From positions 62,001-126,000 of the forward strand of contig JAZRHC010000009.1 in assembly GCA_045644545.1 (NCBI GenBank): a stretch of DNA of 64,000 nucleotides. Direction: 5' to 3'. The position numbers and the translations under genes are program-made. Positions 57,637-64,000 of this stretch are shown here, one piece after another. Every line of letters begins with the position of its first letter. Positions within the stretch are counted from its first letter, which is position 1. Source of the stretch: Scatosoma sp045644545. GTDB lineage: Bacteria; Bacillota; Clostridia; Christensenellales; Borkfalkiaceae. Under the pieces are notes generated by a model. The model made no database searches and was not told the DNA's origin. It saw only the letters and a list, made by a program, of their open reading frames with translations.

Positions 57637-59160
57637 TTAAAACATATTAAAAAACGCTTTTTCGCCCGAAAGGAGCTTTTCGTCGAGCACCCAGTTGCCG
57701 TTTCGTTGCACGAGCCCGAACGAACATTCCTTCGCCGCTTCAAACAAGTCGTTTTCGCCGTAGCCCACCAGCCGATCGGACAGCTCGTCCAAAAGTCGCT
57801 TGGCTTCGGGCGTGAAACGCGAAGTCGTGATAAAGATTCCGCGACAATGCTGTTTGCCCTCTTTCGCCTGACGGCACACGCACGCGCCCAAGAACTGCTG
57901 CAACAGCGTTTCTCCCACTACCCACAGGTGTTCCTTGCCCTTATCGGGATTCCAGTTCTTCGCCTGTATGTAGATGGTTTCTCTGAATCCGAGCTTATCG
58001 GTAAGCTCGATCTCGCCGTCGATCCCGCCGTCGTTATCGCCCCCAGAAATACGCAAGCCTTCCAGCCTTCTGCCGTTCATTCTCGAATACTTTTCCAAAA
58101 GATACACGGAATAATACTCGAAATATTCCCCGCTGAGGGAGCGAAGCTTTTTCAAATACGCTTCTTTAAGCGATTCCTCCGCCGTTAAGGGCTTGCTTCG
58201 TCCGCTTGAAGCGGCGCGGTTTCCGCGCTCTTTCGCGGGCTGTTTTTCCTCGCGCTTTTGCGCGGGCTTTTGCGCGGGTTTGGGTTCGATTTTCTTCTCG
58301 GTTTTTTCTTTCAGCTCGACCCTGCCCCCCTCTTTTTCCGTTTTTTCGGGTTTGGGTTCGGGCTTTTCTTGCTTCTTTTCCGCGGGTTTTTGCTCTTTCA
58401 CAGGCGTTTTGATCTCCCCGAACAGCGCGGTCATATCGAACACGGGCGCAGGCGCGGCAATCGGCGCAGGCGCGGGCTCGGGGAAAGGCTGAGGCGGGGG
58501 CGTAGGCTCGGACGCGGGTGCGGGAATGGGAGTCGGCACGATCACGGGTTCGTTTTCGGGAATCACCGTCGGCTCGTCCTTCTTTTCTTCCTTTTTCTCT
58601 TTGTCCTTATCCTTGCTTTCCGTCTTTTTCACGGCGCGTTTGGTCGTTTTCTTTTTGGGTTTTTCTTCGGTCTCCGTTTCGGCTTCTTCCGTTTTTTTCG
58701 CTCTTTTGCGCTTCGCGGGTTTTTCTTCCGCAGGCTCGGGCGCGGTTTCGGGAGAAACGGGCGCTACGGGCGCAATCGGCTGCAAGGGTGCGGGCGGCAC
58801 GGGCTCGGTTTTCGTCTTTTTCGCCCGCGTTTTTTTAGCGGGCTTTTCTTTTTCTTCCGCTTCCGAAACTTCGGGCGGGGGCATAGGCAACCTCGCTTTG
58901 AGCATATACACGCCGTCGTTTTCGCCTACGTCGCTTTCCTTTTTCATAACGTCGAGCACAGACCCGACTCTGCCTTTCACGTCGTTGATTTTGTCCGCTT
59001 CCTCGCCGCCAAGCCGCTGAATATACAGCGCGGCGACCTCGTCGATAAGTTCGTTGTGCTTATAGCCTTTGATCGCAAGCACTTCCCTGATCAAATTTTT
59101 CGTCGCGTCCTTTTTCTCGGCGCGCGTGATCACTTTGTTTTCCGTGGTTTTTTCCATCAT
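57637..59160 (-). CDS. Mrr-like nuclease domain protein with a long charged linker
   Basis: The 507-residue protein has a folded N-terminal region of about 90 residues (winged-helix-like), a very long low-complexity linker rich in Lys, Glu, Pro and Ala (about 95-335), and a C-terminal restriction-endonuclease-like domain: LSGEYFEYYSVYLLEKYS, GGDNDGGIDGEIEL (conserved Asp) and the QAK motif in YIQAKNWN. Mrr-type enzymes cut modified or foreign DNA; this fold is also used for other nucleases. No methyltransferase is near. It stands in a repair/housekeeping region before recO. The role is not certain. Confidence 0.75.
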   Translation of the reverse strand: MMEKTTENKVITRAEKKDATKNLIREVLAIKGYKHNELIDEVAALYIQRLGGEEADKINDVKGRVGSVLDVMKKESDVGENDGVYMLKARLPMPPPEVSEAEEKEKPAKKTRAKKTKTEPVPPAPLQPIAPVAPVSPETAPEPAEEKPAKRKRAKKTEEAETETEEKPKKKTTKRAVKKTESKDKDKEKKEEKKDEPTVIPENEPVIVPTPIPAPASEPTPPPQPFPEPAPAPIAAPAPVFDMTALFGEIKTPVKEQKPAEKKQEKPEPKPEKTEKEGGRVELKEKTEKKIEPKPAQKPAQKREEKQPAKERGNRAASSGRSKPLTAEESLKEAYLKKLRSLSGEYFEYYSVYLLEKYSRMNGRRLEGLRISGGDNDGGIDGEIELTDKLGFRETIYIQAKNWNPDKGKEHLWVVGETLLQQFLGACVCRQAKEGKQHCRGIFITTSRFTPEAKRLLDELSDRLVGYGENDLFEAAKECSFGLVQRNGNWVLDEKLLSGEKAFFNMF

Positions 59161-59188
59161 CTAATACTTCCTTTGGTTTTACGAAAAA

Positions 59189-59920
59189 TCAGGGCGTTTC
59201 CTCGTAAAGCCTTATAAATTCTCCTAAATTTTCAAAATTCATTTCCGTTTTTTGCGTAAGGTAGGCTTTTAAGAGCCGAAGCGCGCGTTTTTTACCGCCC
59301 GAAAGGGCGTCCTCGTCGAAATCCAGCCCCGCGCATTTCCGCAAAGTATAATAAGTGCAAACGCTCGCGCGTTCCCCTTGCACGCAGCGTTCTTTGGTAG
59401 CAAATCTACCGTCGGCAAAATCAAACCAAAGCAATTCGCCGATCTCCCCGTCGCATTCCTCCAAATACCCCAAATCGACGGGATACCCGCTTTCGTGAAG
59501 CGCGGATAAAAGAAAGGCGACGAGCGCTTCCGCGGGATCGCCGTCGGTAAGCCCCAGCGTTTTGAGGCACTCGACGAGCGACACGAACGTTCCTTCCCTC
59601 GGCTCGTTTTCCACCACTATCGAAACGCAAACCTCCGCCGCCGCGCAAGCCGCGTAGAAGCGTTCCACGTCCGTTCTAAGCGAATAGAAGCTTTCGTGCA
59701 GATACGCCCCCGTCACCGTGTACCTGCCCCCCTTCTCCGCGAGCACGTACTCGGAAAAACAAAAGGGCTGCGCCGCGAACGCGAGCTGCGCTTTGGGTTT
59801 TTTCACGCCGCGTATCCCCGCCGTGAACTTACCGAGCGTGGGAGAGAACAAAGTGAGAAGCTTATCGTTATCTTTATAATCGATCGCCTTTAACACGACC
59901 GCGTCCGTTTTTACTTCCAT
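59189..59920 (-). CDS. recO: DNA repair protein RecO
   Basis: The 243-residue protein begins with an OB-fold (TDAVVLKAIDYKDNDKLLTL, TAGIRGVKKPKAQL), then an alpha-helical domain with the family's central Leu-rich parts. RecO loads RecA with RecR. It precedes the Mrr-like gene by 28 bases and follows yqzL and era, the typical order. Confidence 0.95.
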   Translation of the reverse strand: MEVKTDAVVLKAIDYKDNDKLLTLFSPTLGKFTAGIRGVKKPKAQLAFAAQPFCFSEYVLAEKGGRYTVTGAYLHESFYSLRTDVERFYAACAAAEVCVSIVVENEPREGTFVSLVECLKTLGLTDGDPAEALVAFLLSALHESGYPVDLGYLEECDGEIGELLWFDFADGRFATKERCVQGERASVCTYYTLRKCAGLDFDEDALSGGKKRALRLLKAYLTQKTEMNFENLGEFIRLYEETP

Positions 59921-59967
59921 TTTTTCCTCCCGAGCGCGCCGCCCGTCTTTCGTTCGTAAGGGTTAGT

Positions 59968-60078
59968 TTATTTTTTAATGAGGTCGTAGTAGAGCATATA
60001 ATAGCTTAAACTGCCCGTCTTTTCGAACATTTCCCAAGCGAGGTCCGCCGCGCCGTTTTCTCGTTTTTTGTCCCGCAT
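59968..60078 (-). CDS. yqzL: YqzL-like small protein
   Basis: This 36-codon frame was found by reading between era and recO: it begins MRDKKRENGAADLAWEMFE and continues KTGSLSYYMLYYDLIKK, with GGGGAGG 8 bases before the ATG. In Bacillus, YqzL (about 47 residues, with a W..F..TG..xxYLL pattern) lies at exactly this position between era and recO. The match in pattern and place supports the call. Function is unknown. Confidence 0.8.
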   Translation of the reverse strand: MRDKKRENGAADLAWEMFEKTGSLSYYMLYYDLIKK

Positions 60079-60144
60079 AACTTTTTCCTCCCCGCTAACA
60101 GTTTGCGGAAAGAATAAGGATTTATGCGAAGCGACCCAAACGAC

Positions 60145-61035
60145 TTAGTTTTCCTCTTGCCCGTAGCCGTATTCGGTGAGCAGGCTCTGCTTGTCCCGCC
60201 AGTCCTCTTTGACTTTTACGTAGGTGGTCAAAAACACCTTTGCGCCGAGGAATTTTTCCATATCCTGCCGCGCGAACGACGAAACCTCTTTGATCGCCTT
60301 GCCCTGTTTGCCGATCAGAATGGCTTTGTGGTTCGCACGCTCGCACACGATATCGAGGTTGACCTCGTATACGCCGTTTTCCTGCAAGCGGAAGGTGTTG
60401 ATCACGATCGCGATCCCGTGCGGGATCTCTTTGTCGTATTTCAAAAGGATTTTTTCGCGCATAATTTCGGAAATCATAAAGCGTTCGCTCTTATCCGAAA
60501 CGATATCCTCTTCAAACACCTTCTCCCCTTCGGGGAGCTTGCTCGCAAGAAAAGCTTTGAGCTCGCGGATATTCTTTCCCTTTCGCGCCGAAACGGGGAA
60601 TACGTCGATATCTAAGCCCCAGTCGGAGATCTTCGCCATATCGAGAGGAATATTTTCCTTTTGCATAATATCGATTTTCGTGTACGCGATCGCCATCGGA
60701 ATCCCAAGATCGCGATACTTTTTGACGAGCTCGTATTCCTCGTCCTTGATCCCCTCGTGCCCGTCGAGCACGTACAGGATATAATCCACCGATTTCGCGC
60801 TCGTTTCGGTGGTTTTCATCATCATATCCGTAAGGGCGTTGCGCGCCTTATAGATCCCGGGCGTATCCACGAAAACGATCTGATAATCCCGCTCCGTCAA
60901 TACTCCCAAGATTCTGTCCCGCGTGGTTTGAGGCTTCGGGGAAACGATAGAAACCTTCTCGCCCACGAGGACGTTGATAAGCGTGCTTTTGCCCGCGTTT
61001 GCTCTGCCGATCACGGCGATATATCCACTTCTCAT
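60145..61035 (-). CDS. era: GTPase Era
   Basis: The 296-residue protein has G1 GRANAGKST, G2/G3 region PQTTRDRILGVLTERDYQ and DTPGI, G4 as TKID, and a C-terminal KH domain with ILIGKQGKAIKEVSSFARQD. Era helps 30S maturation by binding the 16S 3' end. It follows ybeY by about 20 bases. Confidence 0.97.
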   Translation of the reverse strand: MRSGYIAVIGRANAGKSTLINVLVGEKVSIVSPKPQTTRDRILGVLTERDYQIVFVDTPGIYKARNALTDMMMKTTETSAKSVDYILYVLDGHEGIKDEEYELVKKYRDLGIPMAIAYTKIDIMQKENIPLDMAKISDWGLDIDVFPVSARKGKNIRELKAFLASKLPEGEKVFEEDIVSDKSERFMISEIMREKILLKYDKEIPHGIAIVINTFRLQENGVYEVNLDIVCERANHKAILIGKQGKAIKEVSSFARQDMEKFLGAKVFLTTYVKVKEDWRDKQSLLTEYGYGQEEN

Positions 61036-61056
61036 TGCTTTTTCCTTTTTGATAAT

Positions 61057-61539
61057 TTACTCGCGGGCAATTCCCGCTTTTTTCAAAACGAACTCTTCCT
61101 TTTCGCGCATTTCCGCCTTTTCCTCGTCCGTCGTATGATCGTACCCAAGACAATGCAATATCCCGTGCACCAAAAGATAGTTAAGCTCCCGCTCGAAGGA
61201 ATGTCCGTATTCTTCCGCTTGCTCTTTCGCTCGCTCGATACACACCGCGATCGAGCCGATTAAAAGGTTGCCGTTTTCGTCCAGCTCCCAAAGGTAGTCT
61301 TTCTTTTTGAAAGGCTTGTCCTTGACCCCGTCGAAGGCGGGGAAGCTCAACACGTCGGTAACCTTGTCCGTTTGCCGAAGCTCGCGGTTTAAGCGGCGTA
61401 TCTCCGCTTCGTCCACGAACGCGAATTCGACGGCGAGCGGAAGCTCCGTTTGAACGAAGCCGTTTATCGCCCGCTCCAAAATCTCCGCTTGCGCGCGGGA
61501 AAAATCCTCTTCGTCGGCGTAAATCACGAAATCCGTCAT
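61057..61539 (-). CDS. ybeY: endoribonuclease YbeY
   Basis: The 160-residue metalloprotein has LNRELRQTDKVTDVLSFP and the zinc motif HGILHCLGYDH (H-x3-H-x5-H). It processes the 16S rRNA 3' end. Its start overlaps the pgpH-like stop by ATGA. Confidence 0.97.
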   Translation of the reverse strand: MTDFVIYADEEDFSRAQAEILERAINGFVQTELPLAVEFAFVDEAEIRRLNRELRQTDKVTDVLSFPAFDGVKDKPFKKKDYLWELDENGNLLIGSIAVCIERAKEQAEEYGHSFERELNYLLVHGILHCLGYDHTTDEEKAEMREKEEFVLKKAGIARE

Positions 61540-63050
61540 AAGTTCTCTCCCGTCGTTTTTCCGTCTGCGTGCTTATATTTAAGCTGTGGATATTTCACGC
61601 GGTGGTGATATACCCCCGTGAGCGAAGCCACGAGCGCTTGACGAATCTTCGTGAGGTCTGCCATCGTGACGTCGCACTCCGAAAACTGGTCGAGCTCCAT
61701 TCTCTCCTCGATAATGTCGCGGATTGCCTTTTCCGTCGCTTCGGGCGTGCGCTTGTTGAGGGAACGAACGACCGCCTCGGACGCGTCCGCGATCATAATG
61801 ATCGCCGCAATCTTGCTCTGGGGCTTCGGGCCGACGTACGAAAAGTCCTCGATATTCAGCTCCCCGTCCGTCATTTTCAGCGCCTTTGCGTAGAAATACC
61901 GAATGGGCATCGTGCCGTGGTGTTGCACCGCCACGTCCGCCAAAAACTGCGGCAAACGGTGAGCGCGAATAAGCTGATAGCCTTCCCTTGCGTGGGAGCG
62001 GATCATATCCGCCGAAAGCTCGGGCGTGAGTTCGTCGTGTACGTTATATTCGCCTTGGTTTTCCGTGAAATATTCGGGGTTGTGCAATTTCCCCACGTCG
62101 TGATAGAACGCCGCCGCACGCGCGCAGTCTACGTCCTCGCCGATCGCCGTCGCGCAAGCCTCCGCAAGCTGGGCGACCATCATAGAGTGGTTGAACGTGC
62201 CCGGGGCTTGCTCTTTGAGCTTTTTCAAAACCCGTGCGTCGGGGCTGGTGAGCTCGCGAAGCCGAAACGCCGTGAGGCAGTTAAACATACTTTCGAATAC
62301 GGGCAGAACGGCAAGGAAGATCACCGCCGACATCACCCCGCCGAATAAGCCGTAGCCCATACGCATCAGCACTTGTTCAAAGAGAGGAAGCTCGCTCGAC
62401 GATCCTCCCGCTTCCAAAAATTCGCACACGCCCAGCAAAAAGATAATCAGGTCGATGGGAATTACGATAAACGCCCCGATTCCGACGATTTGGAAACGGG
62501 TTTTTGCCTTATCGCCGAAGAAGATCGCGATCATACCCGCCGAAAACGAAATGATGAGCGAGGAATAAATTTCGTTGTGCGAAGCGAATTCCCTGCCCGA
62601 AAAATGGTCGATAATAAACATCATCAGCGCGCACATAATATTCATAAAGATCGCGTCGCGCCGTCCGAGCAATACGAAGGTTAAAAGCGCGACGAGCGCG
62701 ACGGGGCGCGCGTAGATATGCACGCCTTCTCCCAAAAAGAAGGAGATTACGATATATACGTTTAAAATCGTGAAGATTAGCGCGATATTTTTCGCGCTCG
62801 AAAGCACCCTTCTATCCTCGAAGAAGAAGTAAAAGTACATTATCCACACTAAAAGAAGTACGCAAAAAATCATATACAGATAATTCGCGCCGTTTTCTTT
62901 CAAGACCGCCGTGAGTTCGGAAAAATGGTCGTGAAAGAGCAAAATCGCCGCAATGAGAATGAGAAGGAAGAAATGCAAAACGAACAGCAACGCGCTTCTC
63001 AACGTTTTTTGTTTCGTCCATTCGGACGTATTCGTGCCTTGAAAATTCAT
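61536..63050 (-). CDS. 7TM-HD domain protein (PgpH-like c-di-AMP phosphodiesterase), short form
   Basis: The 504-residue protein has a first helix (about 20-42), then a short loop and seven further membrane helices (7TMR-7TM), followed by an HD domain with APGTFNHSMMVAQLAEACA, FYHDVGKLHNPEYF, SHAREGY and ..DVAVQHHGTMPI. In PgpH a large extracellular 7TMR-HDED domain stands between helices 1 and 2; here only about 25 residues do. It should hydrolyse cyclic di-AMP. It lies in the canonical phoH-pgpH-ybeY-era order. Confidence 0.9.
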   Translation of the reverse strand: MNFQGTNTSEWTKQKTLRSALLFVLHFFLLILIAAILLFHDHFSELTAVLKENGANYLYMIFCVLLLVWIMYFYFFFEDRRVLSSAKNIALIFTILNVYIVISFFLGEGVHIYARPVALVALLTFVLLGRRDAIFMNIMCALMMFIIDHFSGREFASHNEIYSSLIISFSAGMIAIFFGDKAKTRFQIVGIGAFIVIPIDLIIFLLGVCEFLEAGGSSSELPLFEQVLMRMGYGLFGGVMSAVIFLAVLPVFESMFNCLTAFRLRELTSPDARVLKKLKEQAPGTFNHSMMVAQLAEACATAIGEDVDCARAAAFYHDVGKLHNPEYFTENQGEYNVHDELTPELSADMIRSHAREGYQLIRAHRLPQFLADVAVQHHGTMPIRYFYAKALKMTDGELNIEDFSYVGPKPQSKIAAIIMIADASEAVVRSLNKRTPEATEKAIRDIIEERMELDQFSECDVTMADLTKIRQALVASLTGVYHHRVKYPQLKYKHADGKTTGENL

Positions 63051-63057
63051 CTTTCGT

Positions 63058-64000
63058 TTACTCCTTTTGCTTGGCGGTCACCTTTTTCTTTTCCTCGCCC
63101 GTTTCGTCCTTTTCGTAAGCCCTTATAATACGCATTACGAGCGGATGACGAACGACGTCCTTAGCCGATAACCGTTGCACGGAAATTCCCTCGACCTTTT
63201 CGAGGATATTCGTCGCGTGGACGAGTCCGCTCGCCTTGCCCTCGGGCAAGTCCATCTGCGTCACGTCCCCCGTTACTACCATTTTACTGCCTTCGCCCAT
63301 ACGCGTTAAGAACATTTTCATCTGTTCTTTGGTGGTATTTTGCGCCTCGTCGAGAATAATGAAGGCGTTCGACAAGGTTCTGCCCCGCATATACGCGAGT
63401 GGCGCGACTTCGATCACTCCGCGCTCCATCAGCTTCGCGTAGGTTTCTATTCCCAACAGCTCTTGCAACGCGTCGTATAAGGGGCGAAGATAGGGGTCTA
63501 CTTTTTCTTGCAGATCGCCGGGCAAAAACCCGAGCTTTTCCCCCGCTTCCACCGCGGGGCGGGTGAGCAGGATCTTTTCGACCTGTCGGCTTTTGAACGC
63601 CGCCACCGCCATACATACGGCTAAATAGGTTTTTCCCGTGCCCGCAGGGCCGACCCCGAACACCACCGTGTTCTTTTTGATCGCCTCGACGTATTCCTTT
63701 TGCCCGAGCGTTTTGCATTTGATCTGTTTTCCTCGGGCGGTGATCGCAACCACCCCTTCGAGCGCGGAGGAAAGTTCGTCCTCTCTGCCCTCTTTCACGA
63801 GCTCGATACAATACGCCGTGCGCGCCTTGTCGATCTCCTCGCCCGCTTCGGCGAGCTTTAATAAAGCCGACGCGGCGCGACAGGCAAGCTCTACCTGCTC
63901 CGCTTCGCCGTCGATATGCATTTTCACGCCGTCGATATACGCGACTACGTTAAGCTCCGACGAAAGAAAATTTAAATTTTCGTCGTACGCGCCTAAAATT
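63058..64000 (-). CDS. phoH: PhoH-like ATPase, 5' end outside window
   Basis: Reading leftward from the window edge the frame is open without a stop and continues through a GTG at 63927, so the N terminus lies outside; LGAYDENLNFLSSELNVVAY fits the PhoH N-terminal domain. Key parts: Walker A GVGPAGTGKTYLAVCMA, RPAVEAGEKLGFLPGDLQEK, Walker B FIILDEAQNTT, and SKMVVTGDVTQMDLP. PhoH-type ATPases accompany ybeY and probably remodel RNA. Confidence 0.95.
   Translation of the reverse strand, partial: ILGAYDENLNFLSSELNVVAYIDGVKMHIDGEAEQVELACRAASALLKLAEAGEEIDKARTAYCIELVKEGREDELSSALEGVVAITARGKQIKCKTLGQKEYVEAIKKNTVVFGVGPAGTGKTYLAVCMAVAAFKSRQVEKILLTRPAVEAGEKLGFLPGDLQEKVDPYLRPLYDALQELLGIETYAKLMERGVIEVAPLAYMRGRTLSNAFIILDEAQNTTKEQMKMFLTRMGEGSKMVVTGDVTQMDLPEGKASGLVHATNILEKVEGISVQRLSAKDVVRHPLVMRIIRAYEKDETGEEKKKVTAKQKE

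Noticed and set aside
58258..59217. 319-codon frame rich in Arg, Phe and Gly on the + strand
   Set aside because: It is the complement of the low-complexity linker of the Mrr-like protein, not an independent gene.
1..64000. CRISPR array, tRNA or rRNA genes, transposase, integrase or prophage genes
   Set aside because: No spaced direct repeats, no tRNA cloverleaf with CCA context and no recombinase signatures were seen on either strand by reading; a tRNAscan or Rfam search was not possible.

Overview
The window looks like a chromosomal housekeeping segment of an anaerobic, low-to-mid GC Firmicute, most likely a gut Clostridia lineage. Evidence for this is the gene order (dprA-topA-trmFO-hslV-hslU; rpsB-tsf-pyrH-frr-uppS-cdsA-dxr-rseP; ylxM-ffh-rpsP-khpA-rimM; recO-yqzL-era-ybeY-pgpH-phoH; rpmG-secE-nusG-rplK-rplA-rplJ-rplL), strong AGGAGG ribosome sites, many textbook TTGACA-N17-TATAAT promoters, and anaerobe markers (rubrerythrin, pyruvate phosphate dikinase, Na+-pumping decarboxylase subunits, ThiT). 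The species assignment is inference. No rRNA, tRNA, CRISPR array, prophage or transposase was found. Both ends cut a gene: cardiolipin synthase at the left and phoH at the right.

Layout: 1-2.4 kb cls and rubrerythrin; 1.6-3.9 kb a two-lipoprotein operon behind a riboswitch-like leader; 4.2-16.4 kb a long leftward operon (GT-C glycosyltransferase, comM, dprA, topA, trmFO, hslV, hslU, hisS, trxA); 16.5-18.5 kb rplS and Na+ decarboxylase beta/gamma; 18.5-23.4 kb flavoprotein, mutY, a degenerate FtsK-like ATPase, an HtrA-like lipoprotein protease and a YfbR-type nucleotidase; 23.4-24.3 kb TPP riboswitch plus thiT; 24.3-27.3 kb the SRP/S16 operon; 27.4-35.3 kb translation plus isoprenoid/phospholipid genes; 35.5-41.1 kb an accessory-flavoured stretch of small regulators, unknown proteins, a toxin-antitoxin pair and intergenic repeats; 41.3-45.1 kb a cyclophilin-like lipoprotein and phosphatidylserine/phosphatidylethanolamine synthesis; 45.2-48.8 kb ribosomal/NusG cluster with an L10 leader; 48.9-59.2 kb lipoprotein, aminotransferase, GH9-like hydrolase, ppdK, zinc-ribbon membrane protein, HTH regulator and an Mrr-like nuclease; 59.2-64 kb recO to phoH.

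The most unusual material is regulatory. Two leftward genes (starting at 3897 and 40148) have leaders that begin at the predicted transcription start with a long nested stem whose apical hairpin carries the same TGGTAGGA; the first is followed by an intrinsic terminator abutting the ribosome site, with a mutually exclusive pairing, which is the layout of a riboswitch or attenuator. A divergent pair at 35.5-36.2 kb shares three near-identical ACCC-N5-GGGT palindromes. Several regulators and ruvX have a -10 box only 5-6 bases before ATG, so they are probably translated from leaderless mRNAs.

All calls come from reading the sequence and recalled family knowledge; no database search was run.
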